64,000 bases of DNA from contig NZ_CP070961.1 in the NCBI RefSeq assembly GCF_017086465.1, positions 2,480,001 through 2,544,000 of the forward strand, in the 5' to 3' direction. The translations under genes and the position numbers were made by a program. Position 1 is the stretch's first letter. Each line of letters starts with the position of its first letter. Below, piece by piece: positions 50,683 through 59,560 of the stretch. A model generated the notes under the pieces. It was not told the origin of the DNA. It was given only the letters and a program-made list of their open reading frames with translations, and did no database searches. This DNA comes from Nocardioides sp. zg-1228 (GTDB lineage: Bacteria; Actinomycetota; Actinomycetes; Propionibacteriales; Nocardioidaceae).

Positions 50683-51909
50683 TCAGCCGGCGGAGCCCGG
50701 CTCGAGGCGGGCGCCGGCCGCGACCGTGCCCGAGACCTCCGAGTCGCGCCCGGCGAGCACGAGGTCGTCGTCATGGGCGACCCGGCGCGACGGCTCGGCG
50801 CCGACGCGGGCCCCGGCGCGCACCTCGCACCGCTCGTCGAGGACGGCCGTGCGGACGACCGAGCCGGCGCGGATGACGCAGTCCTCCATCACGACGCTGT
50901 CGTGGACCTCGGCGCCCTTCTCCACCACGACGCCGGGGCCGAGCACGCTGCCGACGACGAGGCCGGCCACGTCGGCGCCCGGCGACAACAGGGAGTCGTG
51001 GCACTCCCCCGCCGCGCGCACGCGCGCCGCGGGGCGGTCGGGCCAGTGCGAGATGACCGGCCGGCCGGGGTGGTCGAACACGTCGACCCGGCCGGCGAGC
51101 AGGTCGCGGTGCGACTGCAGGTAGAGGCTGGGCTGGCCGACGTCGCGCCAGTAGCCGGTCAGCGGGACCGCGGCGGCGCGTCCGGTCTCGACCAGGCGCG
51201 GGAGCAGGTGCTCGCCGAAGTCGCCGATGCCGCTGTCGCCGTCGTCCTGCTCGCCGGACAGCTCGCGCCGCAGGTCGCGCAGCGTCCCCAGCAGGGCCTC
51301 GGTGTCGTAGAGGAAGATCTCGGTGGCCACCGTGCCCGCCGACGGCCGCGACGGCTTGCTCTCGATCCCGGTGATCGTGCCGTCGCCGCGCGAGAGCACC
51401 ACGACGTTGTCGGAGGCGTCCTTCTTGGTGACCTCGCTCGTCAGCACGGTCGCCACGCGCCCCGAGGCGACGTGGTCCTCGACGACGGGGCCGAGGTCCA
51501 TGTTGAAGACGTGGTCGGCGCTGCACACCACCAGGGTCGGCGCGCCGAAGGCCTCGATGTCGGCCGACATCCGCAGCAGCAGGTCGCCGTTGCCGTGCGC
51601 GAAGCCGCTCTCGGTCGCCGGCCCGGTGCCGGTCTGCGGGACGATGCGGCGAAAGCCCCCGCGGTTGCGGTCCAGGCTCCAGGGACGACCGCCGGAGAGA
51701 TAGTCGTCGATGGAGGTGACCTGGTACTCCAGGGACACCCACACGTCGGTCAGGTCGGCGTGCACGAGGCTGGAGAGGGCGAAGTCGATCAGCCGGTGCA
51801 CGCCGCCGAAGGGCAGCGCGGGCTTGGCTCGCTCCCGGGTCAGCACGTCCATCCGGGAGCCCTGGCCACCCGCCTGGACCAGGGCCAGGACCTCACCTCG
51901 TCGCGTCAT
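50683..51909 (-). CDS. GlgC-like sugar-1-phosphate nucleotidyltransferase
   Basis: The 408-residue protein has an N-terminal nucleotidyltransferase domain (VQAGGQGSRMDVLTRERA, KPALPFGGVHRLIDFALSS) and a C-terminal left-handed beta-helix (VLGPGVVVEKGAEVHDSVV). It resembles glucose-1-phosphate adenylyltransferase, which makes ADP-glucose for glycogen. The loop reads QAGGQGSRM instead of the usual LAGGEGKRL, so the nucleotide or sugar may differ from classic GlgC. A CATGCT hexamer lies 6 bases before the ATG. It is divergent from the nadA unit with a 55-bp gap. Confidence 0.87.
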   Translation of the reverse strand: MTRRGEVLALVQAGGQGSRMDVLTRERAKPALPFGGVHRLIDFALSSLVHADLTDVWVSLEYQVTSIDDYLSGGRPWSLDRNRGGFRRIVPQTGTGPATESGFAHGNGDLLLRMSADIEAFGAPTLVVCSADHVFNMDLGPVVEDHVASGRVATVLTSEVTKKDASDNVVVLSRGDGTITGIESKPSRPSAGTVATEIFLYDTEALLGTLRDLRRELSGEQDDGDSGIGDFGEHLLPRLVETGRAAAVPLTGYWRDVGQPSLYLQSHRDLLAGRVDVFDHPGRPVISHWPDRPAARVRAAGECHDSLLSPGADVAGLVVGSVLGPGVVVEKGAEVHDSVVMEDCVIRAGSVVRTAVLDERCEVRAGARVGAEPSRRVAHDDDLVLAGRDSEVSGTVAAGARLEPGSAG

Positions 51910-51952
51910 GCTCGAAGCATGGCATCCCGGGCGACCCGCCTGCTTCCCCTCC

Positions 51953-51958
51953 TAGGAT
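51953..51958 (+). promoter_or_regulatory. -10 hexamer TAGGAT, leaderless start for the nadA leader ORF
   Basis: The hexamer lies exactly 6 bases before the ATG at 51965, so transcription should start on the leader ORF's own start codon. Confidence 0.6.
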
Positions 51959-51964
51959 GAGGCC

Positions 51965-52036
51965 ATGCCCCGCGCCGCACGACGTTCGTCCCGTCCGTCC
52001 TGCGTCGGCGGGTCTCGCTGCGGGGACGCCGCATGA
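51965..52036 (+). CDS. 23-codon leader ORF upstream of nadA
   Basis: This short ORF (MPRAARRSSRP, then SCVGGSRCGDAA) begins at the predicted transcription start and ends with a TGA that overlaps the nadA ATG. It is Arg-rich with two Cys. It may be a leader peptide that couples nadA translation to its own reading, for instance sensing Cys or Arg supply, or simply a device for reinitiation. Its function is inference; the frame, hexamer and overlap are seen directly. Confidence 0.5.
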   Translation: MPRAARRSSRPSCVGGSRCGDAA

Positions 52037-53217
52037 GCCTCGTCGACCTGCCGCTCCTGCCCCTCGGCAAGGGCCGCGACCTCGATGCCGAGCGCGGCGT
52101 GGAGTGCCCCGGCGACCTGCCGGCGGCGTCCGACCCCGACCTGGTGGCGCGGGCCCGGGCGGCCAAGGAGGCGCTGGGCGAGCGGGTGTTCGTGCTCGGG
52201 CACCACTACCAGCGCGACGAGGTCATCCAGTTCGCCGACGTCACGGGCGACTCGTTCAAGCTCGCACGCGACGCGGCGGCCCGCCCGGCCGCCGAGTTCA
52301 TCGTCTTCTGCGGCGTCCACTTCATGGCCGAGTCGGCCGACATCCTCACCTCGCCGAGCCAGCAGGTGGTCCTGCCCGACCTGGCCGCCGGGTGCTCGAT
52401 GGCCGACATGGCCCGCCTGCGCCAGGTCGAGGACGCGTGGGACGCCCTGGCCGCCGCGGGCGTCCAGGACGCCGTCGTCCCGGTGACCTACATGAACTCC
52501 AGCGCCGACATCAAGGCGTTCTGCGGGCGCAACGGCGGCGTCGTGTGCACCTCCTCCAACGCCGACGTCGCCCTCGAGTGGGCGTTCGCCCAGAAGGCCG
52601 CGGCCCCCGGTGGGGCCACGGTGCTGTTCCTCCCCGACCAGCACCTCGGGCGCAACACCGCGGTGCTCCAGATGGGCATCGGCCTCGACGAGTGCGTCGT
52701 GTGGGACCCGCTCCAGCCCGGCGGCGGGCTCACCCCCGAGGAGCTCCGACGGGCCCGGATGATCCTCTGGAAGGGCCACTGCTCGGTGCACGGCCGGTTC
52801 TCCGAGGACGTCGTCGACGAGCTCCGGGCCCAGCACCCCGGCATCAACGTGCTGGTCCACCCCGAGTGCCGGCACGAGGTCGTGCTCAAGGCCGACCTGG
52901 TGGGCTCGACCGAGTTCATCATCAAGACCATCGAGGCCGCCGAGCCCGGCACGGTGTGGGCGATCGGCACCGAGCTCAACCTCGTCAAGCGGCTGGCCGA
53001 CGCCCACCCGGACAAGACGATCGTCTTCCTCGACCGCAACGTCTGCTACTGCTCGACGATGAACCGCATCGACCTGCCCCACCTGGTGTGGGCCCTGGAG
53101 AGCCTGGTCGCGGGCACGGCGGTCAACCGCGTCGCCGTCGACCCCGAGACCCAGGCCGACGCGCTCGTGGCGCTCCAGCGGATGCTCGACCTGCCCGGCA
53201 CGTCGCACCGCGACTGA
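52033..53217 (+). CDS. nadA: Quinolinate synthase
   Basis: The 394-residue 4Fe-4S enzyme condenses iminoaspartate with dihydroxyacetone phosphate in NAD synthesis. The cluster ligands are visible in FCGVHFMAES, the segment HPECRHEV and NVCYCSTMNR. Substrate residues GHHYQRDEV lie near the N-terminus. The ATG overlaps the stop of the 23-codon leader ORF. No nadB or nadC follows in this window, so the rest of the pathway is elsewhere. Confidence 0.95.
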   Translation: MSLVDLPLLPLGKGRDLDAERGVECPGDLPAASDPDLVARARAAKEALGERVFVLGHHYQRDEVIQFADVTGDSFKLARDAAARPAAEFIVFCGVHFMAESADILTSPSQQVVLPDLAAGCSMADMARLRQVEDAWDALAAAGVQDAVVPVTYMNSSADIKAFCGRNGGVVCTSSNADVALEWAFAQKAAAPGGATVLFLPDQHLGRNTAVLQMGIGLDECVVWDPLQPGGGLTPEELRRARMILWKGHCSVHGRFSEDVVDELRAQHPGINVLVHPECRHEVVLKADLVGSTEFIIKTIEAAEPGTVWAIGTELNLVKRLADAHPDKTIVFLDRNVCYCSTMNRIDLPHLVWALESLVAGTAVNRVAVDPETQADALVALQRMLDLPGTSHRD

Positions 53218-53231
53218 GGGGCCGGCCAGCG

Positions 53232-54425
53232 ATGACGACGACACGACGGCGGATCAGCGATGCCGAGCGCCGCAGCCGGATCGCCGTACGCCACGCGCTG
53301 GCGCCGGCCCGCCGGCTCGACCACGTCGAGACGGTCACCCGGACGATGACCGCCCTGCACGCGACGGAGGCGGCCACCGTCCACCTCGCCGTCGCCGCCC
53401 GCTCCGAGGGGGTCACCCCGGCCGACGTCGACGCGGCGCTCTACGACCACCGCTCGGTGGTCAAGCAGCTCGCGATGCGCCGCACGCTCTTCGTCTTCCC
53501 CCGCGAGCTGCTGCCCGCCGCGTGGGGCAGCGCGTCCGCCCGCGTCGCGGCGTCGGAGCGTCGGCGCATCGCCAAGGCGATCGCCGCGGGCGGGATCGCC
53601 GACGACGGAGCGCGCTGGCTCGACCTGGCCTGTGCCGCCGTCCTCGACCGGCTCGCCGCCGGTCCGGCGAGCACCGCCCAGCTGCGCGCCGAGGTGCCGG
53701 AGCTGGCGGGGACGGTCGGCGGCGGCACGGACAAGCCGTGGGACCGACCGGTGCCGGTCGCCCCGTGGGTGCTCACCGTCCTCGGCCTGGAGGCCCGGGC
53801 GTTCCGCGGGCGCAACGCCGGCCACTGGCGGCTCAACAAGCCCACCTGGACGACCGCGGAGGACTGGCTGGGCGTCGTGGAGCCGCCGCTCGACGAGGCG
53901 GCGGGCTACGCCGCGCTGGTCGGCCAGTGGCTGACCACCTTCGGGCCCGGCACCGCGGCCGACATCCAGTGGTGGCTCGGCTCGACCAAGACCGCCGTCA
54001 CGCGGGCGTTGGCCGACGTCGGCGCCGTCGAGGTCGACCTCGACGACGGCTCGACCGGATGGGTGCACCCCGACGACGTCGAGGACACCGGTCCGGTGGA
54101 GCCCTGGGCCGCGCTGCTGCCGACCCTCGACCCCACCGTGATGGGGTGGCGGGGCCGCGACTTCTACCTCGACCCCGCCCACGTGCCGTTCCTCGTCGAC
54201 ACCAACGGCAACGCCGGCACCACGGCCTGGTGGGACGGCCGCGTCGTCGGCTGCTGGGTGCAGGACGAGATGGGGGTCGTCCGGCTCTCGCTGGTCGAGG
54301 ACGTCGCGACCGACGGGCGCGCGGCGCTCGAGCACGAGGCGCAGCGGCTCACCACGTGGCTCGACGGCGTCGTGATCGGCAACGTCTACGCGTCGCGACA
54401 GATGAAGCACGCCAGGCTCCCCTGA
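53232..54425 (+). CDS. Winged-helix DNA-binding domain protein (HTH_42/AlkZ-like)
   Basis: This 397-residue protein is of the three-winged-helix DNA glycosylase family (PF06224 type). Features are an N-terminal QxA-like region (TMTALHATEAATVHLAVAAR), the Arg-rich start and a central winged helix (GPGTAADIQWWLG). AlkZ and relatives unhook DNA crosslinks; the Gln-based motif of true AlkZ is not clear here. It follows nadA by 14 bp and may be cotranscribed. The activity is inferred. Confidence 0.82.
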   Translation: MTTTRRRISDAERRSRIAVRHALAPARRLDHVETVTRTMTALHATEAATVHLAVAARSEGVTPADVDAALYDHRSVVKQLAMRRTLFVFPRELLPAAWGSASARVAASERRRIAKAIAAGGIADDGARWLDLACAAVLDRLAAGPASTAQLRAEVPELAGTVGGGTDKPWDRPVPVAPWVLTVLGLEARAFRGRNAGHWRLNKPTWTTAEDWLGVVEPPLDEAAGYAALVGQWLTTFGPGTAADIQWWLGSTKTAVTRALADVGAVEVDLDDGSTGWVHPDDVEDTGPVEPWAALLPTLDPTVMGWRGRDFYLDPAHVPFLVDTNGNAGTTAWWDGRVVGCWVQDEMGVVRLSLVEDVATDGRAALEHEAQRLTTWLDGVVIGNVYASRQMKHARLP

Positions 54426-54441
54426 CGCCGCGCGCCTGCGC

Positions 54442-55611
54442 TCAGGCGCCGGCGCGGGGCAGCTCGAACCAGAACACCGAGCCACCGCCGTCGCGGGCCT
54501 CGACGCCCAACCGGCCGCCGTGGGCCTCGATGATCCGACGGCACGTCGCCAACCCGATGCCCGAGCCCTCGACTCTCTTGTCGAGCCGCGCGAGCGGCGC
54601 GAAGACCCGCTCCCGCATGTCCTCGGGGACGCCGCGGCCGCGGTCGCGCACCTCGACCCGGTGGTGCCCGTCGACCGGGACCGAATCCACCTCGACCTCC
54701 GGCACCGCGCCGGGCTCGGTGAACTTCACGGCGTTGTCGAGCAGGTTCATCAGCACCGCACGCAGCTGGGCCGCGTCACCGCGCACGAGCGGCAGCACGC
54801 CCGCCGAGACGCACTCGCGCGGCAACCGCCCGGTCAGGTCGTCGAGCGCCGACGACAGCTCGGCCGCCAGGTCGACGACGTCGTCACCCGGCGCCCGGCC
54901 CTGCTGGGCGAACTCCAGCAGGTTGGCGATCAGGGCGGTCATCCGGTCGACGCCGCGGCGCGCCCGGGCCAGGGTGTCGAGCTGGTCGGGCGCCTCGACG
55001 TCGAGCTCGAGCGTCTCGAGCGACAGGGAGATCGAGGTCAGCGGGTTCTTGAGGTCGTGGCTGACCTGGCCGGCGAAGTTGGCCAGGCGCTCGTTGGACG
55101 TGCTGAGCCGGGCGTCGGCCTCGGCGAGACGCCGCGAGGCGAGCTCGAGCTCGAGGACGTCGACCACGCGGTAGGCGAGCTGGGCCAGGCCGTGGGCCGC
55201 CTCCTCGCTGACCTCGTGGGGGCGGTCGTCGAAGACGCAGAGCGTGCCGATGGTGACGCCGGACGGCGTGGTCAGCGGGTGGGAGCCGTAGTACCTCACG
55301 TGGGCGACCTCGCCGGTCGTCCACGGGTTCCGCGCGAACCGCACGTCGCGGCCGGCGTCCTCCACCATGATCGGCGTGCCGCCCTCCACCACCAGCCGGC
55401 ACATCGAGTCCTCCACCGGGGAGTCGGCGCCCGCGAACCCGGTCGTCGCGACCTGGTGCTGGACCTCCGAGCCCAGCAGGTTGACCGCCGCGAACGGGAC
55501 GCCGGCCACCTGGGCGGCGAGCTGCACGAGCGAGTCGAGCTCGCGCCGCGGCGGGTCGTGGAGGACGCCGTAGACAGCGATGGCGCGATCTCGCTCCCGG
55601 CCGTCGTTCAC
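54442..55611 (-). CDS. GAF-domain sensor histidine kinase of the Psp operon
   Basis: This is a 389-residue soluble kinase. A GAF domain (about 20-155, FAAVNLLGSEVQHQ; GTLCVFDD) is followed by a short coiled coil, the dimerisation helix with phospho-acceptor His in VSHDLKNPLTSI (about 190), and an HATPase domain with NLLDNAVKFT and GSGIGLATCRRI. No regulator lies next to it. The GTG start overlaps the pspAB stop (GTGA), so it is coupled to the Psp genes, which suggests it monitors the same envelope stress. The signal bound by GAF is unknown. Confidence 0.88.
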   Translation of the reverse strand: MNDGRERDRAIAVYGVLHDPPRRELDSLVQLAAQVAGVPFAAVNLLGSEVQHQVATTGFAGADSPVEDSMCRLVVEGGTPIMVEDAGRDVRFARNPWTTGEVAHVRYYGSHPLTTPSGVTIGTLCVFDDRPHEVSEEAAHGLAQLAYRVVDVLELELASRRLAEADARLSTSNERLANFAGQVSHDLKNPLTSISLSLETLELDVEAPDQLDTLARARRGVDRMTALIANLLEFAQQGRAPGDDVVDLAAELSSALDDLTGRLPRECVSAGVLPLVRGDAAQLRAVLMNLLDNAVKFTEPGAVPEVEVDSVPVDGHHRVEVRDRGRGVPEDMRERVFAPLARLDKRVEGSGIGLATCRRIIEAHGGRLGVEARDGGGSVFWFELPRAGA

Positions 55612-56180
55612 AGCCCGGGCGCCTTCCACACCGCCAGCCACCGCTGGAGGTCGGCCTCCATCGGCAGCTCGGACTGCAGCAGGTCGCGCACGGACAGCTC
55701 GAGCAGCGTGTCGCGGGTCTGCTCCCCCGTCGGCGCGAACGGGTAGAACGTGCCCTGCTTGTAGAGGTAGGTGAGCCCGAACCGCTGGCCCGACGCGTTG
55801 GCGAACGGCACCATCGAGCACAGCAGTCCCGACTCGAAGCCGTTGAGCTCCAAGGTGGTGTTGACCGCGTGCAGGTCGGTGCACAGCCCCGCCATGTCGT
55901 CCTTGTCGCCGCTGACGACGAGCCAGGTGAAGCCGAAGTCGTCCTGGGTGACCTCCACGTCGGGCGCGTCGTCGTCGTCGCGGATGAGGCCCAGCACGTC
56001 GGCCTGCGTCTGGGCGAACGCCGCCCCTGCCGCCGAGCGGTAGCAGACCGACCCGATGCCGGTCGGCTCGAACCCCAGCGCCGTCTGCAGCGTGATCGCC
56101 GCGCTCGGCACGTGGAAGAGCGCGTCGAGGTTGTTGCGCTTGGGCTGCGTCCGCGCGCGCAGGACGTCCCAGAGTCCCAT
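55608..56180 (-). CDS. pspAB: PspA-associated protein PspAB
   Basis: The 190-residue protein is cytosolic. The family start GLWDVLRARTQPKRNNLDAL is followed by an alpha-beta domain with GSVCYRSAAGAAF and DFGFTWLVVSGD. PspAB is a partner found only beside PspA/PspAA and HtpX. Its function is unknown. A GAGGTGG site precedes ATG 56180. Ten bases separate it from htpX, so the genes form one operon. Confidence 0.88.
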   Translation of the reverse strand: MGLWDVLRARTQPKRNNLDALFHVPSAAITLQTALGFEPTGIGSVCYRSAAGAAFAQTQADVLGLIRDDDDAPDVEVTQDDFGFTWLVVSGDKDDMAGLCTDLHAVNTTLELNGFESGLLCSMVPFANASGQRFGLTYLYKQGTFYPFAPTGEQTRDTLLELSVRDLLQSELPMEADLQRWLAVWKAPGL

Positions 56181-56189
56181 CACGCCACC

Positions 56190-57104
56190 TCAGCCGGTGG
56201 GCCGGCCGAGCTCGGCCTGGATGCGGGCGAGCTGCTCGAGGCGCTGCTGGAGCGGGGGGTGGGTCGCCATCAGGCCGCCGAGGCCGCTGTGGAGCGCCGG
56301 GACGATGCACAGCGCGCTCGCCGCCCCGACGGCGCTCCCGGCCCGCAGGTCACGCTGCGGGATGGCCGCGGCCTCGCCGCTGATCTTCTGCAGGGCGCTG
56401 GCCAGCGAGCCCGGCTTGAGGGTCAGGTAGGCGCCCGCGCGGTCGGCGCTGAGCTCGCGGTAGCGCGAGAGCAGGCGCAGCAGCAGGAAGCTCACGGCGT
56501 AGACCACGAGGCTCACGAGGACGGCGACGAGCACCGCGGGCAGGGCGCTGTTGTTGTTGCGCGAGCGGCTCATCCCGCCGAACTGTGCAAAGCGCATCAG
56601 CAGGCCCGCCGCGATGCCGGCCGACGAGGCGACCGTCATCACGAGCACGTCGCGGTGGGCGACGTGGCTCAGCTCGTGGGCGAGCACCGCCTCGAGCTCC
56701 TCGGCGTCGAGCGTGCGCAGGATCCCGGTCGTCACGCACACGACGGAGCGCTCCGGCGAGCGCCCGGTGGCGAACGCGTTGGGCACGGCGAGATCGGACA
56801 CGCCGACCCGCGGCTTGGGCATGTCGGCCAGTGCGCAGAGCCGGTCGATCATGCCGTGCAGCTCGGGCGCCTCCTCGGGCGTGACCTCGCGGGCGCGCAT
56901 GGCCCGCATCGCGACCTTGTCGGAGGTCCACCACTGCCAGAACGCCACGCCGATCGCGATCAGTGCGACGACCGGCGCGAAGCTCGTGCCCACGAACTGG
57001 ATGACCGCCACGACGAGTGCGACGAACAACGCCCCGAGCAGGAACATGGTGAGGGTCATCCGGGCGGTCAGCCCGGAGTCCTTGATGAAGCGGGAGGTGG
57101 CCAC
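56190..57104 (-). CDS. htpX: HtpX-like membrane zinc metalloprotease
   Basis: The 304-residue protease has two N-terminal helices (about 15-55), the zinc motif HELSHVAHRD with a downstream Glu in RELSADRAG, and two more helices (about 165-205). HtpX degrades misfolded membrane proteins. The GTG at 57104 is chosen for the compact N-terminus (MATSRFIKDSGLTARM); a TTG at 57116 directly after the pspAA stop is an alternative. It links the PspA sensor with proteolysis in this operon. Confidence 0.93.
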   Translation of the reverse strand: MATSRFIKDSGLTARMTLTMFLLGALFVALVVAVIQFVGTSFAPVVALIAIGVAFWQWWTSDKVAMRAMRAREVTPEEAPELHGMIDRLCALADMPKPRVGVSDLAVPNAFATGRSPERSVVCVTTGILRTLDAEELEAVLAHELSHVAHRDVLVMTVASSAGIAAGLLMRFAQFGGMSRSRNNNSALPAVLVAVLVSLVVYAVSFLLLRLLSRYRELSADRAGAYLTLKPGSLASALQKISGEAAAIPQRDLRAGSAVGAASALCIVPALHSGLGGLMATHPPLQQRLEQLARIQAELGRPTG

Positions 57105-57117
57105 CGGTCGGGGCAAC

Positions 57118-57396
57118 TCAGCCGGGGATCAGGCCGTCGTCGCCGAGGAGCTCACGGACCTCGTCGATCGTCGCATCGGACGGCGGCAGGATCAGGTCGG
57201 ACCCGTCGAGGGCGTCGAGGGAGTGGTGGGTGCCGCTCGAGCGCACCGCGGACAGCAGTCCGTGCAGCGCCGTGCGGAACATCTGCTCGTCGCCCGACTC
57301 GATCGCCTGCTCGAGCTGGGTGTCGAGGCCGTTGAGGGCATCGAGAGCGTGGTCGTCGAGGTCGTACTGCCCCTCGCCGAGGATGCGGACGATCAT
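57118..57396 (-). CDS. pspAA: PspA-associated protein PspAA
   Basis: This 92-residue protein has the family start MIVRILGEGQYDL and two helical stretches (LDALNGLDTQLEQAIE and QMFRTALHGLLSAVR). PspAA is thought to act as a partner of PspA. The ATG overlaps the pspA stop by 4 bp, so the two should be made together. Confidence 0.92.
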   Translation of the reverse strand: MIVRILGEGQYDLDDHALDALNGLDTQLEQAIESGDEQMFRTALHGLLSAVRSSGTHHSLDALDGSDLILPPSDATIDEVRELLGDDGLIPG

Positions 57397-58190
57397 GCGC
57401 GTCCGCCCTCGTTGCCCTCGTTGTCGGCGCGCACCGACTCGGGCGACTCCGCGAGGATGTCGCCCCCGTCACCGGCCTCGATGGCCTGGGGGTTGCTGGC
57501 GGCCTTGAGACGGGCCAGCTCGGCCTCCACGTCGGAGCCGGAGCTGAGCGCGTCGAGCTCGCGCGCGATGTCGTCGCCGGCGTTGACCTGGGAGGCGTCG
57601 TCGAGCGCGCCGGAGGCGATCAGCTCGTCGATGGCCTGGCCGCGGGCCTGCATCTGGGCGGTCTTGTCCTCGGCGCGCTGGATGGCGAGGCCGACGTCGC
57701 CCATCTCCTCGCCGATGCCCGACATCGCCTCGCCGATGCGCGTCTGCGCCTCGGCCGCGGTGTAGGTGGCCTTGATGGTCTCCTTGCGGGTGCGGAAGGC
57801 CTCGACCTTCGCCTGCAGCCGCTGCTGGGCCAGGACCAGCTTCTCCTCCTCGCCCTGGAGCGTGGCCTGCTGCTCCTTGAGCGCGGTGATCTGGGAGGCG
57901 AGCCCCGACTTGCGGGTCAGCGCCTCGCGGGCGAGGTCCTCGCGCCCGGCGGCGATTGCCTTCTCGGCCTGGCCCTGGAGCTTGGCGGCCTGCTGCTCGA
58001 TCTGGTTGACCTGGAGCTCGACGCGCTTGCGGCTGGTGGCCACGTCGGCCACGCCGCGCCGCACCTTGGAGAGCAGCTCGAGCTGGCGCTGGTAGCTGTA
58101 GTCGAGGGTCTCGCGGGGGTCCTCCGCCCTGTCCAGGGCGGTGTTCGCCTTGGAGCGGAAGATCAGGCTGATGCGCTTCATGAGACTCAT
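57393..58190 (-). CDS. pspA: Phage-shock protein A (PspA/IM30, ESCRT-III-like)
   Basis: The 265-residue protein is almost wholly alpha-helical with an amphipathic N-terminus (SLMKRISLIFRSKANTALD) and long coiled coils (about 25-180). It coats damaged membranes as ESCRT-III-like polymers. The C-terminus is acidic and disordered (SPESVRADNEGNE). It is the first gene of the operon. A TAGGGT hexamer at 58257-58262 gives a leader of about 60 nt. Confidence 0.95.
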   Translation of the reverse strand: MSLMKRISLIFRSKANTALDRAEDPRETLDYSYQRQLELLSKVRRGVADVATSRKRVELQVNQIEQQAAKLQGQAEKAIAAGREDLAREALTRKSGLASQITALKEQQATLQGEEEKLVLAQQRLQAKVEAFRTRKETIKATYTAAEAQTRIGEAMSGIGEEMGDVGLAIQRAEDKTAQMQARGQAIDELIASGALDDASQVNAGDDIARELDALSSGSDVEAELARLKAASNPQAIEAGDGGDILAESPESVRADNEGNEGGRA

Positions 58191-58256
58191 CGGGGTGGAG
58201 ACCCTCTCTTGGTCATGCGGAGGTGGTGGCTGGATCGCGACGGGCTGATTGCTCTC

Positions 58257-58262
58257 ACCCTA
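58257..58262 (-). promoter_or_regulatory. -10 hexamer TAGGGT of the Psp operon
   Basis: The hexamer lies 66 bases before the pspA ATG and 61 bp from the divergent TAGGCT of the DUF3043 gene, so a shared regulator could bind between them. Confidence 0.45.
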
Positions 58263-58363
58263 GAACCAAACCCAAGTGCGAGGTAGGGCATCCCGCGACG
58301 CGGGCCCCGCAGGGCGCGACGATAGGCTGGTCCCAGCATCCGATCCATCTGAAGGCAGCACGC

Positions 58364-58945
58364 GTGTTCCGACGTACCGAGCCCGAGCCGGAGACCCCCA
58401 CCACCGTCGACAAGGCGGGTGGCAAGGGTCGGCCCACGCCGAAGCGCAAGGAGGCCGAGGCCGCCGCCCGTGCCCGCGCGAAGGTGCCCCGCACCCGCAA
58501 GGAGCAGGCCGCGGCACAGCGCGCCGCGCGCGGCGACACCTCCCGCAAGATGCGCGAGGCGATGAAGACCGGCGACGAGCGCTACCTGCCCGCCCGCGAC
58601 CGCGGCCCCGTGCGCCGCTTCATCCGCGACTTCGTCGACTCCAGGTTCTCGTTCATCGAGCTGATGATCCCGCTGCTGATCGCGTCGATGGTGCTCGGCT
58701 ACTCCGGCAACCCCAGCATGGTGCAGCTCGGCAACACCGTGCTGTTCACCACCTTGCTGGTGATCATCTTCGACATCGTCATGCTCCGCTTCCGGCTGCG
58801 CCGCGAGCTCGCGCGCCGCTTCCCCGGCGAGCCGACGAAGGGCGCCACTCTCTACGCCGCCATGCGCTCGCTCCAGATGAAGTTCCTCCGACTGCCCAAG
58901 GCGCAGGTCAAGATCGGCCAGAAGCTCCCCGAGACCTATCGATGA
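58364..58945 (+). CDS. DUF3043-type membrane protein
   Basis: The 193-residue protein has a highly charged N-terminus (about 1-75, Lys/Arg/Glu-rich, GRPTPKRKEAEAAARARAK), the segment KTGDERYLPARDRGPVRRFIRDFVD and two hydrophobic helices (about 98-118 and 122-142), then a basic tail. This is the plan of DUF3043 proteins of actinobacteria, with no known function. The GTG has a GAAGG site and a TAGGCT -10 at 58323-58328. It is divergent from pspA. Confidence 0.87.
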   Translation: MFRRTEPEPETPTTVDKAGGKGRPTPKRKEAEAAARARAKVPRTRKEQAAAQRAARGDTSRKMREAMKTGDERYLPARDRGPVRRFIRDFVDSRFSFIELMIPLLIASMVLGYSGNPSMVQLGNTVLFTTLLVIIFDIVMLRFRLRRELARRFPGEPTKGATLYAAMRSLQMKFLRLPKAQVKIGQKLPETYR

Positions 58946-58955
58946 GCCGGTGCCG

Positions 58956-59525
58956 ATGAGCCACACCCACCCGCCCGCCGGCGGCGGGCCCAGTGCCGAC
59001 GTGTCCGTCCGCGTGGCCTGGGCCGACGACGCCGCGGCGATCGCGTCCGTGCAGGTGCGGGCCTGGCCCGACCTCTACGCCGGACTGCTGCCGGCCGAGG
59101 TCCTGCCGACCGACGTCGCCGCCGTCGCCGCCCAGTGGCGCCAGGCCCTCGTGCGCCCCGCCGACGCGCGCAACCGGGTGCTCGTGGCGCTCGAGCGCAA
59201 CCGGGTGGTGGGTTTCGCGCTCACCTCGCCGGCCGCCGATCCCGACTGCGACCCCGTCTCCGACGGCGAGCTGGCCGAGGTCACCCTCGACCCCGGCGAG
59301 CGGGCCAAGGGCCACGGCTCGCGGCTGCTCCAGGCGGCCGTCGACACCCTCGCCGCCGACCGCTTCACCCGCGCGGTGGCCTGGGTCAACGCCGGCGACG
59401 ACGCGCTGCGGACCTTCCTGGTCGACGCCGGCTGGGCACCCGACACCGCCCACCGCGAGCTCGACCTCGACGGCACCGGGACGACCACGGTCAAGCAGGT
59501 CCGGCTCCACACCGCGATCGCCTGA
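58956..59525 (+). CDS. GNAT-family N-acetyltransferase
   Basis: This 189-residue single GNAT domain has the strand before the CoA loop (ELAEVTLDPGERAKGHGSRL, about 103-122) and the C-terminal FLVDAGWAPDT. The usual RGxG loop is KGHGS. It begins 10 bp after the DUF3043 stop, so the two are probably cotranscribed; a GTG at 58950 is also possible. Substrate is unknown. Confidence 0.82.
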   Translation: MSHTHPPAGGGPSADVSVRVAWADDAAAIASVQVRAWPDLYAGLLPAEVLPTDVAAVAAQWRQALVRPADARNRVLVALERNRVVGFALTSPAADPDCDPVSDGELAEVTLDPGERAKGHGSRLLQAAVDTLAADRFTRAVAWVNAGDDALRTFLVDAGWAPDTAHRELDLDGTGTTTVKQVRLHTAIA

Positions 59526-59560
59526 CACGTCGATTTCGGCTTGACCGGACCTTGATTTTT

